Of a stretch of 43,219 nt of DNA, positions 32,153 to 40,089 are shown piece by piece. The stretch covers positions 71,482-114,700 of the forward strand of contig NW_005434513.1 of NCBI RefSeq assembly GCF_000315625.1, in the 5' to 3' direction. This stretch comes from Guillardia theta CCMP2712. Lineage: Eukaryota > Cryptophyceae > Pyrenomonadales > Geminigeraceae. The translations under genes and the position numbers were made by a program. Within the stretch, counting starts at the first letter, position 1. The number at the start of each line of letters is the position of its first letter. The notes beneath the pieces are model-generated. The model searched no databases, was not told the origin of the DNA, and saw only the letters and a program-made list of their open reading frames with translations.

Positions 32153-32380
32153 ACCGTCGAGCCGGGCCCGGCCGCGGAGGCGCGGCACCGGCGGCTCAAA
32201 CCGGAGGACCACGGAAACAATAGGAACAGCGAAACAGCGATCGAACCCTGGATGCCACAAAGGGCCATCCAAGATGGGCCGCTCTGCCAAGCGTGAGAAC
32301 CCCTTTAGACTAGAATAGGCCGGGGAGGTACCCGGTACGACTAACTTCTAGCATTCAAATAAACTCGACTGACTACTACT

Positions 32381-32426
32381 AGGGTTTTTTAGGGTTTAGG
32401 GTTTAGGGTTTAGGGTTTAGGGTTTA
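32381..32426 (+). repeat. Interstitial telomeric tract 1 (TTTAGGG)n
   Basis: Starts AGGGTTTTTTAGGG, then perfect heptamers. It follows the (ACT)n tail of the RT-type element and precedes the 20-bp repeats of the next unit. Confidence 0.95.
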
Positions 32427-32744
32427 CAGGCGCCGGTTATTTCAGGCAGGCGCCGGTTATTTCAGGCAGGCAGGCGCCGGTTATTTCAGGCAGGCAGGCG
32501 CCGGTTATTTCAGGCAGGCGCCGGTTATTTCAGGCAGGCGCCGGTTATTTCAGGCAGGCGCCGGTTATTTCAGGCAGGCGCCGGTTATTTCAGGCAGGCG
32601 CCGGTTATTTCAGGCAGGCGCCGGTTATTTCAGGCAGGCGCCGGTTATTTCAGGCAGGCGCCGGTTATTTCAGGCAGGCGCCGGTTATTTCAGGCAGGCG
32701 CCGGTTATTTCAGGCAGGCGCCGGTTATTTCAGGCAGGCGCCGG
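32427..32744 (+). repeat. Fifteen-copy 20-bp 5' tandem repeat array
   Basis: Unit CAGGCGCCGGTTATTTCAGG with occasional extra CAGG. It has the same theme (GGCGCCG...TTATTT) as the leaders of elements A, B and D. No unique spacers, so not CRISPR. The last copy breaks at GCCGG and joins mid-gene sequence. Confidence 0.95.
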
Positions 32745-33010
32745 AAGGCTTAGGTCAGAAAGGCTTCGTCGCTGTAGGGGCCAACGTCATCTGGAGACAG
32801 AGGGAGGTCGAGTGGATTATCTCCTCGAGCTGCCCAGAGGCGAATGATACAGCATTTCGAGCTTTCCGAGAGAGCGAAGCGATGGAGGGAGCATCATCTT
32901 CCCTCATCTCCACCCGCAGTCGGTCCTTCTTGCACATGCATCTCTGCGAATTTACTCCTGGCAGTGCTATGAACAGGAAGCTAAGAGGTCGACGCTCTAT
33001 GTCGTCGCTC
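32745..33010 (+). pseudogene. Composite element fragment (copy E): mid-gene piece plus inverted 3' piece
   Basis: 32745-32890 matches copy A from about 35267 to 35410 in the same orientation. About 32892-33010 is the reverse complement of the gene's C-terminal part (copy B about 42020-42150). A rearranged, non-coding remnant. Confidence 0.85.
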
Positions 33011-34240
33011 CATTCTGTAGGATTTTGGTCAGGTAGGCATATACGGTATCTTGTAGGGTAGTCCCTGGGAATCGAGGGGTGGTTTAGGGATTTCAGTTAT
33101 TTGTACCAGGTAATTTGAGACCTTACGAAATTTATTTGAAATGTTCACTAGAATAATTTTTATATGTCGATAACAGTACAAAATGAAAAATATTTTATTT
33201 TGTTGCCTCCTTGTCCTTTACCCCTTCCCTGATGCTGGCATAGATGCAAACCATTCTGCTGTGGACCATTGGATGAGAAGCAGCTGAGAGAGACAATGAC
33301 ACAGGTGAATCAGAAGCCCAACATGCATGTGTGCTGGAAGGCTTGCGACGGATGTGTGATTCGGAAGCTTACACATGTGCTTTGAGTTTTTCAATGAGAG
33401 TTTTCCTCCAAAATATTTTATTTTGCTGCCTCCTTGTCCTTTGCTGATGTGGACCATTGGATGAGAAGCAGTTGAGAGAGACAATGACACAGAAGGTATC
33501 GCAGATATCTGGAAGCCATGCAGCCCAATGATCGTTGTGAGAGCATTCAAACGGATAATCTCCGTGTTTCACTTCCCTTGTTACAACACTGCGCGCTGGA
33601 GAGTTCACAGATACTCTGCAGAGATGACTAGCTTCTCAAGAGACTTTCAGATAGAATTCCAGCAAGAAAAGCATGCAGGCTTGATTTTGACATATATATT
33701 CCTGGATTCAAATGAATAATTGCTCTGTCGCAGAAAATTATTGTTGATGCAAAGCTTGACATCTGACTTGCAGCGAAAAGCAGCACACTTGCTGCTCAGA
33801 TGCAGAGATGTTAAACCAAGCTTTATTTGAGAGGACCCTCATCTTTAGTTTAGTAAACTATCATTAAGCTCAAATTCAATCTACCATATTGAGTGGAGGA
33901 GGTTATCTAAACATATGGAAACACACTCTGACAATCTGATTATTACGATCAGAAAATCACAAGTGTTGCATGAATCAGTATCGTAGACCATAAATTTTAT
34001 AGGAGAACATCCGCTTCGCACCTGCCTAGAACATTTAAAATGAGGCTACCTACATCTGATTGATGGTACAATATGCAGCTATGAGGAAAGCTTAACGCAT
34101 TTGGGAAATTTCCTCAAATTTTTCCTGGCCCAAACTTTCTTCATTGTCACGAGTCTTTCCATACCATCTTCGAAGAAGCAACATCCTCTTCATACATTTA
34201 CATGTGTCCATGCTTCTTCATACGTTTGCATGTGTCCATG
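33011..34240. other. AT-rich spacer with duplicated segment
   Basis: About 1.2 kb with no supportable gene. Two related direct repeats at about 33189-33303 and 33413-33493 share GCCTCCTTGTCCTTT, GTGGACCATTGGATGAGAAG and AGAGAGACAATGACACAG. A short duplication (ACATGTGTCCATG type) lies at about 34170-34240, directly before the telomeric tract. Much lower GC than the elements. Confidence 0.6.
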
Positions 34241-34296
34241 TTTAGGGTTTAGAGTTTAGGGTTTAGGGTTTAGGGTTTAGGGTTTAGGGTTTAGGG
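34241..34296 (+). repeat. Interstitial telomeric tract 2, eight heptamers
   Basis: Exactly eight TTTAGGG units with one TTTAGAG variant (second unit). It abuts the leader of element A (CCGTTATTTTCGGCAGCATG). Confidence 0.97.
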
Positions 34297-36145
34297 CCGT
34301 TATTTTCGGCAGCATGGCTCCTTGCCAGGTGTAGGGGAAGCCGCCAGGGCGCCAAGGAAGCTGCAAGCGAGAGGTTTGTATACTTCAAATAGCTTTCTAA
34401 GTATGGTTCTTCAGTATGATGAAAATGTTCGCAACCTGCTGTATCGGAGATCATGCCAATACACGCAGAGCGGACTTGTGGATGCCTCTGTCCTCGAAGC
34501 TGATCTCGTCGAGAGGGTGAAGAGCTTCGCGAAGCGTTATCCGAACAGCAGGACAGCCCAGGCTTGCAAGGCTGTGGAGGGATGCACCCCCGACGCTATC
34601 GCAGAAGCCATCCGCTCGACATGTCAGCAGGCACGACGGGAGCTTCTACAAGAAGCAATGACTGGATGGAGTGACGCATCCAGAGAATGGTTTATGCAGC
34701 AGATTGAAGAAGCCAAGAAGGAGAAGGTCGAGACATACACCGCCTCAGCAGGCAACGAGGTGACTTCCTTCATCTCCATGACTCTCCTGGGCATCTCCTC
34801 GGTGTATGTCAACCATGAAGAGAAGTTGAAGAAGAAATTCGAAGAGATCGGACTGATCGTAGACTCAGTGCAAGAGAGTAAAGCAATCATGTGGAAGGCT
34901 CCGTATAGACCCGAGATAGCGAGTGCTGAGGAGATCCCGGTGACTGTTTCCTTCCTCCGCAATGCACAAGCGGAGAAGCTCTGGCAGGGAAGAGAGGACT
35001 TCGCGATCGATGGTCGCAAGTTCACAGCTGTACATGTGAGCATCGTGCACGATAGATCTTTCAAGATTCGAGCCAAGAGAGGACCCCGGGGGCAAAGGGG
35101 GCAGCTTGGCAGAGCTGACCCACCTGCTAACCTTGGGCGGCATGACAACGGCTGAGATAGCTGCCGTCTATCGCTATCAGCTGCTGCGCCAGTCCCTTGC
35201 AGCGGTCCAACTCCAGCCGCTGGCAGGCATGCTGGTCGCTGGGGCGCCAGGACAGCAAGTCCACAAAGGCTTAGGTCAGAAAGGCTTCGTCGCTGTAGGG
35301 GCCAACGTCATCTGGAGACAGAGGGAGGTGGAGTGGATCGTCTCCTCGAGCTGCCCAGAGGCGAATGATACAGCATTTCGAGCTTTCCGAGAGAGCGAAG
35401 CGATGGAGGGAGTACACCTGACTCTGTTCAGCGAGGACCCGAAGATCAGAGAGGCGCTCGCAGTCGAGTTGACAGCTGATCGCTTTGTGTCCAGAAATAA
35501 GTTGAAGAAGGCATCAAGGATGCAGAAGAAGGCAGGCGGCAAGGACGGCAAGGAGATCAAGATCATCATCAAGTCGACGGCGGCATCTGGTCGCTTCACG
35601 AGGAAGGAGATGGAGGGGCTGTGCAACGGCGGCAACACGTCCATCGCAAGAGTCAAGAGAGTCCTTAACAGGCTCGAGATCAAAGTTGAAGGCATCGACA
35701 TGGAGGAGGATTTGAACACCAAGTCCTGGAACGGGTCCAAGCTATGCATCCTCCTCGGCTCCACGGAGGATGCTCGATGCATGATGAAGCAGCTGCCCTT
35801 CTCTCTAGAAGGCGCAGCAACCAAGCTCGAAGCAGTCGGCTTCGACAAGGAGCCTGAGGCGGCTGGTCAGCGGGGCACCAGCGACGCAGCGCAGCGACAG
35901 GAGGAGAGCGAGGGAGAGTGGCTGGAGTTTACAGACCTGGAGAGGATCACAATGGAGCAGCATCTCCGTCAAGCCAAGAGGACATGCAGCTCGTCAGCGA
36001 GCTGTCAGCAGTCATCGAAGATGCAACTTCTTTGAACGAGGCGGGGACGAGCGAGCCGATCAAGCTGGTCCTGGACAAGGCCGTTGGCAACCTCCACGAC
36101 ACCTTCTACTCTCCGGGGAGCCTGGAGTTCATGTCGCTGGGAGAG
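34297..36145 (+). mobile_element. Telomeric ORF1-like element, copy A (3' truncated)
   Basis: Leader with one partial GTTATTTTCGGC repeat, a short upstream ORF, and the main gene from ATG 34403. It ends inside the gene at CTGGGAGAG, immediately followed by TTTAGGG units. Full copies continue with TGGGCGAAG at this point. Confidence 0.85.
34403..36145 (+). pseudogene. ORF1-like protein gene, copy A, broken
   Basis: Same family as the intact 715-aa gene at 36342. Compared with copy B: a 1-bp insertion in the G-run near 35090 (frameshift), an in-frame 12-bp deletion near 35670, a 1-bp deletion near 35955 (GGAGCAGC versus GGAGGCAGC), and loss of the last part of the gene at 36145. Confidence 0.85.
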
Positions 36146-36173
36146 TTTAGGGTTTAGGGTTTAGGGTTTAGGG
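36146..36173 (+). repeat. Interstitial telomeric tract 3, four heptamers
   Basis: Four perfect TTTAGGG units joined directly to the interrupted gene of copy A on the left and to the GGCCCGTTGACAGAGGCA leader of element F on the right. Confidence 0.97.
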
Positions 36174-36341
36174 GGCCCGTTGACAGAGGCAGGGCCCGTT
36201 GACAGAGGCATGCTGCTCTGTGGCGCGTAGGGAGGGGCCCGTTGACAGAGGCATGCTGCTCTGTGGCGCGTAGGGAGAGCGCAAGGGCACCGGAGGAAGC
36301 TGCGAGCAAGAGGTTTGTGCAGTTCAAACAGCTTTCTAAGT

Positions 36342-38489
36342 ATGGTACTACAGTATGATGAGAGCGTTCGCAACCTGCTGTATCGGAGATCATGCCAATA
36401 CACGCAGGGTGAGCGCTCAGGAGGCCACGTCGAGGAGGCCGACCTCGTCGAGAGAGTGAAGAGCTTCACCAAGCGTTATCCGAATAGTCGGACAGCTCAT
36501 GCTTGCAGAGCTGAGGGGGGATGCACTCCCGACGCTATCGCAGAAGCCATCCGCTCGACATGTCGGCAGGCGAGACGCGACCTGTTTGAAGACTCTCTGA
36601 GCGCATGGAGCCCAGAGTCGAAAGCATGGTTCATGCAACAGATGAAAGAGGCCAAACAGCAGAATGTCGAGACTTACATCGGCACCGAAGACACCGAGGA
36701 GACCTCCTTCATCTCCATGACTCTCCTGGGCATCTCCTCGATGTATGTGCGACAAGAAGACAAATTGAAAATGAAGTTGACGGAGCTGGGACTCATAGTA
36801 GACTCAGTCGATAGAGACGACAAGTCCATCATGTGGAAAGCACCTTACAGACCTGAGATAGCACGAGCAGACGACATCTCAGTCACCATCTCCTTCCTTC
36901 GGAATGAAGAAGCCATCGCACTCTGGCAAGGCAGCAGAGAGTACAGCATCGACGGGCGAATTTTCAGAGCAACTGAAGTCAGCATTGCACACGACCGGTC
37001 GTTCAAGCTCCGAGCCAAGCGAGGACCTTGGGGCAAGGGAGGGAGCCTTGCCGAGCTATCGCAGCTCCTAGCTCTTGGAGGAATGTCGACGGCGGACATA
37101 GCTCGGATCTATCAATTCCAACTGATCTCGCAATGTCTCGCCGCAGCAGAGGTACAACCGCTGGCGGGCATGCTCGTGCAGGGTGCTGGGCAGAGAGGTC
37201 GCAAGGGGCCGAGCCCGAAGACGTATGTTGCTGTTGGAGCAAGCACCGGAGCTCTGCAGCAGAGAGAGCTCGAGTGGGTACTATCCTGCCCATCGACGGC
37301 CAGCTGCGAGCAGACGTTGGCCTCGTTCAGAGAGAGCGAGGCGATGGAGGGGGTGCACCTGACTCTCGTCAGCGACGACGCCAAGCTCAGAGAGACGTTT
37401 GCAGTCGAGCTCACAGCAGACACCTTCGTGCCGAGAGGAAAGATTGCCAAGCAGAGGAAGGTACTTCGCGACAGGGAGCAGGCTCCAAGCGGCAGCTTCA
37501 GGGTGCAGATCAAGTCGAAGTCAAGCATGAGCACAGGCCGCTTCTCGAGGAAGGAGATGGAAGCACTGTGCGGAGGAGGTAACACATCGACCACGCGAGT
37601 CAAGCGAGCCATGTTGGAATTAGCAAGAAGAATGAACCTGAAGCTTGCCAGCATTGAGGTTCAAGAAGATCGAGACACGCTGAGCTGGGATGGGAGCCTG
37701 ATAACTCTCTCCCTGGCGACCAAGGCAGAGGCTCGACGTCTGATGGAAGACATCCCCTTCTACTTGGAAGGGGTCCTGGAAGTCAAGCTGGAAGCTGTGG
37801 GTTTCAAGTGGAGCTCTCAGGATGAAGAGGAGAGCGAGGAGCAGGCTCAGGAGCCCCAAGGGCAGCAGCAAGGCGCTGGATGGCTGGAGCTCAGCGACAT
37901 CGACAGGATTACTCTGGAGGCGGCCTCGCCGTCAGGACCAGTCGACCAGCAGGTCTTGGTCGACCTCTCGACGATGCTCCTGGAGACGTCAGAGGAGGAT
38001 CTACTTGCTGGCAAGCCGATCCCGCTGGAGCTAGACAAGAGTGTCGGCAAGCTGCATGACACCTTCTACTCGCCGGGCAACGTGGAGTTCATGACGCTCG
38101 GAGCTTGGGCAGCCACGCCGTCGTTGGGATCGAAGCGCAACATGTTGAAGGAAAAGCTGAGAGCGTACCTGGGCAAGCAGCGCTGGACTCAGGTACAGGG
38201 GAACAAGAAGCAGAAACAAGCAGCGAGGAGGGGCAGCGCTTTCTCTCCAAGAGCAGCAGCAACTGATGCGCTTGAGCAGGAGGCTGAGAGCGATGACATC
38301 GAGAGTCGATCTGTGAGCCTCTTGTTTCTTGCGATCAGTAAATTTGCTGAAAACCAAGGCCTGAAATGCACGGGCAAGGTCGACAAGCGAGACCGACTGC
38401 GGCTGATGCTGAAGGAAGAAGTCGACATGGAAGCTGAGGAGGGCGAGGGCGTGGAGGAGGAGGCTGGCGCAGGCCTCTCGCGCGCTTGA
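36342..38489 (+). CDS. ORF1-like protein of telomeric element, intact copy
   Basis: 715 aa from ATG 36342 (context CTTTCTAAGTATGG, kept in all copies, so I choose it over the upstream Met). No known domain by eye. Three regions show a strand-helix-strand-strand-helix-strand rhythm like RRM folds. The clearest is near residues 120-220 (FISMTLLGIS, then LKMKLTELG, LIVDSV, VTISFLRN, IALWQG, FRATEVS). Another lies after FRVQIKSK near residues 380-480. Highly acidic, Gln/Glu-rich spacer near 500, C-terminal region with SPGNVEFMTLGAW and an acidic tail. Being intact while diverged from A/B/D at protein level suggests selection on the protein. By position and partnership I infer an RNA-binding ORF1 or accessory protein of a telomeric retroelement. 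Unproven. Confidence 0.75.
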   Translation: MVLQYDESVRNLLYRRSCQYTQGERSGGHVEEADLVERVKSFTKRYPNSRTAHACRAEGGCTPDAIAEAIRSTCRQARRDLFEDSLSAWSPESKAWFMQQMKEAKQQNVETYIGTEDTEETSFISMTLLGISSMYVRQEDKLKMKLTELGLIVDSVDRDDKSIMWKAPYRPEIARADDISVTISFLRNEEAIALWQGSREYSIDGRIFRATEVSIAHDRSFKLRAKRGPWGKGGSLAELSQLLALGGMSTADIARIYQFQLISQCLAAAEVQPLAGMLVQGAGQRGRKGPSPKTYVAVGASTGALQQRELEWVLSCPSTASCEQTLASFRESEAMEGVHLTLVSDDAKLRETFAVELTADTFVPRGKIAKQRKVLRDREQAPSGSFRVQIKSKSSMSTGRFSRKEMEALCGGGNTSTTRVKRAMLELARRMNLKLASIEVQEDRDTLSWDGSLITLSLATKAEARRLMEDIPFYLEGVLEVKLEAVGFKWSSQDEEESEEQAQEPQGQQQGAGWLELSDIDRITLEAASPSGPVDQQVLVDLSTMLLETSEEDLLAGKPIPLELDKSVGKLHDTFYSPGNVEFMTLGAWAATPSLGSKRNMLKEKLRAYLGKQRWTQVQGNKKQKQAARRGSAFSPRAAATDALEQEAESDDIESRSVSLLFLAISKFAENQGLKCTGKVDKRDRLRLMLKEEVDMEAEEGEGVEEEAGAGLSRA

Positions 38490-38601
38490 GTCTTAGAGGT
38501 GGACAAGAGGCGGAGCGGAGCTGTGGGCCCCAAGGGGGGAAGGAGGAAGAAATAAATGAGGTGGACACGGGGCAAGCAACGAAGGTAAGGCAGGTAAGCC
38601 G

Positions 38602-38640
38602 GTGGGGGAGGGGGGAGGGGGGGGCGGGGGGGGAGGAGGC
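38602..38640 (+). repeat. G-rich tract, G-quadruplex-prone
   Basis: Runs of 4-8 G separated by single A or C. It sits in the 3' flank of the F gene shortly before the F/C junction. Confidence 0.7.
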
Positions 38641-38761
38641 CGGGCGGCGACCGGCCGGGCTTTCGGGCCCGGTCGTGACCGAGGCCCGGGGGAAGGGACG
38701 TGAGTCCCAGGGACTCATCCACAACCCACTGCCACCTCACCCATCATCCACTCACCGGCCC

Positions 38762-39496
38762 TTCTATCTCGAAGGCGCAGCAACCAAGCTCGAAGCAGTC
38801 GGCTTCGACAAGGAGCCTGAGGCGGCTGGTCAGCGGGGCACCAGCGACGCAGCGCAGCGACAGGAGGAGAGCGAGGGAGAGTGGCTGGAGTTTACAGACC
38901 TGGAGAGGATCACAATGGAGGCAGCATCTCCGTCAAGCCAAGAGGACATGCAGCTCGTCAGCGAGCTGTCAGCAGTCATCGAAGATGCAGCTTCTTTGAA
39001 CGAGGCAGGGACGAGCGAGCCGATCAAGCTGGTCCTGGACAAGGCCGTTGGCAACCTCCACGACACCTTCTACTCTCCGGGGAGCCTGGAGTTCATGTCG
39101 CTGGGAGAGTGGGCGAAGACGCCAGAGGAGCAGGGAGTTGGGCGCAACGTTCTCAAGGAGAAGCTGGGGAAGTGGCTGCAGAGCAAGCGCTGGACTCGCG
39201 TGCAAGGAGAGAACAAGAAGGCAAGGAGGGGCAGCGCGTTCTCGCCACGGGCAACGGCAGCTGCTGAGCTTGAGCAGGAGGCGGAGAGCGACGACATAGA
39301 GCGTCGATCTCTTAGCTTCCTGTTCATAGCACTGAGTAAATTCGCAGAGATGCATGTGCTGGCCTGCTCGCTGAAGGTGGACAAGAAGGACCGACTGCGA
39401 GTGGAGATGAGGGAAGATGACGAAGAAGAGGAAGACATGGAGGAAGAGCAAGGCGAGGGCGAGGAAGAAGACAGGGCGAGCCCGTACCGAGCTTGA
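38762..39496 (+). pseudogene. C-terminal part of ORF1-like gene, copy C
   Basis: Encodes the last about 244 residues (from FYLEGAATKLEAVGF to the acidic C-terminus EEEDRASPYRA), nearly identical to copy B. The frame stays open leftward through the junction into G-rich non-homologous DNA, so a longer open frame there is accidental. Confidence 0.85.
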
Positions 39497-39530
39497 GCTG
39501 AGCTCAAGGTAAGGAGAGAAGGTAGGAGGC

Positions 39531-39735
39531 GACCGAAGGCCAAGGTGAGGAGAGGCAACTCTCCTGACTGAGGCTGAGGAAGCTGAATGGAGGAGGAGTA
39601 GGTGGCGACCGAAGGCCAAGGTGAGGAGAGGCAACTCTTCTGACTGAGGCTGAGGAAGCTGAATGGAGGTAGAGTAGGTGGCGACCGAAGGCCAAGGTGA
39701 GGAGAGGCAACTCTCCTGACTGAGGCTGAGGAAGC
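39531..39735 (+). repeat. Three 76-bp 3' UTR repeats with GNRA hairpins (copy C)
   Basis: Units start at 39531, 39607 and 39683 (GACCGAAGGCCAAGGTGAGG). Each contains AGGAGAG-GCAA-CTCTCCT, a 7-bp stem with a GCAA tetraloop, at 39548-39565, 39624-39641 and 39700-39717. The middle copy has CTCTTCT, which keeps pairing by a G-U wobble. Confidence 0.85.
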
Positions 39736-39896
39736 CAAGAGAAGACAGAAGAAGTAGAAAGTAGAAAGACGCCTCAGAAGCAGGGTTCGCATTGTAGGCC
39801 GTGTACTCCCAGTGCTCGCGCGCCTCTTTAGACTAGGATCAAATTGCATAAGCCCACAACGAGGCCGAGCAACATTCTAGCATTCTAATAAACTCA

Positions 39897-39920
39897 CATA
39901 ATAATAATAATAATAATAAT
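39897..39920 (+). repeat. (TAA)n 3' tail of copy C
   Basis: About eight ATA/TAA units follow AATAAACTCAC and end directly at AGGGTTTAGGG. Simple-repeat 3' tails of this kind are typical of some non-LTR retrotransposons (for example the I factor). Confidence 0.9.
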
Positions 39921-39958
39921 AGGGTTTAGGGTTTAGGGTTTAGGTTTAGGGTTTAGGA
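39920..39958 (+). repeat. Interstitial telomeric tract 4
   Basis: TAGGGTTTAGGG... with one short TTTAGG unit. It lies between the tail of copy C and the leader of copy B. Confidence 0.95.
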
Positions 39959-40089
39959 GGCGCCGTTATTTTCGGCACAGGCGCCGTTATTTTCGGCAGC
40001 ATGGCTCCTCGTCAGGTGTAGGGGAAGCCGCCAGGGCGCCAAGGAAGCTGCAAGCAAGAGGTTTGTATACTTCAAATAGCTTTCTAAGT

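Larger units (their letters stand above)
30139..32380 (+). mobile_element. Telomere-associated non-LTR retroelement, RT-type, 5' truncated
   Basis: Begins with four 20-bp tandem repeats (30140-30219), continues with the C-terminal part of a retroelement polyprotein (30218-31813), a 3' region with a 108-bp duplication, and a 3' tail with AATAAA and a short (ACT)n. The tail joins an interstitial TTTAGGG tract. The last about 90 bp share CTTTAGACTAG and CTAGCATTC-AATAAACTC with the ORF1-like elements. The polymerase part of the reverse transcriptase is absent, so this copy is not autonomous. Confidence 0.7.
36174..38757 (+). mobile_element. Telomeric ORF1-like element, copy F (diverged subfamily, intact gene)
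   Basis: Its leader has three copies of GGCCCGTTGACAGAGGCA, two of them followed by a mini-ORF segment. It resembles the 5' repeats of the RT-type element rather than those of copies A, B and D. The intact gene is followed by a G-rich region (38600-38700), then a junction into copy C. The conserved 3' tail is missing. Confidence 0.8.
38758..39919 (+). mobile_element. Telomeric ORF1-like element, copy C (5' truncated, complete 3' end)
   Basis: Starts at CTTCTATCTCGAAGGCGC, matching copy B from 41493. It carries the gene's C-terminal third, three 76-bp 3' repeats, the conserved CTTTAGACTAG...CTAGCATTC-AATAAACTC tail and a (TAA)n end, then telomeric repeats. Confidence 0.9.

Noticed and set aside
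32427-32744. CRISPR array
   Set aside because: 20-bp direct repeats without unique spacers, in a eukaryotic context with introns and telomeric repeats.
34241-34296. Actual chromosome terminus
   Set aside because: The tract has only eight heptamers and element sequence continues on both sides; it is interstitial.
38486-39496. Single 336-aa protein across the F/C junction
   Set aside because: The first part is non-homologous G-rich DNA; only the part from 38762 matches the element gene. The open frame across the junction is fortuitous.
38969-39849. Long minus-strand Ser/Leu-rich frames over copy C (and the same over copy B at 41703-42583)
   Set aside because: Antisense of the ORF1-like gene and its 76-bp repeats; duplicated only because the elements are duplicated.
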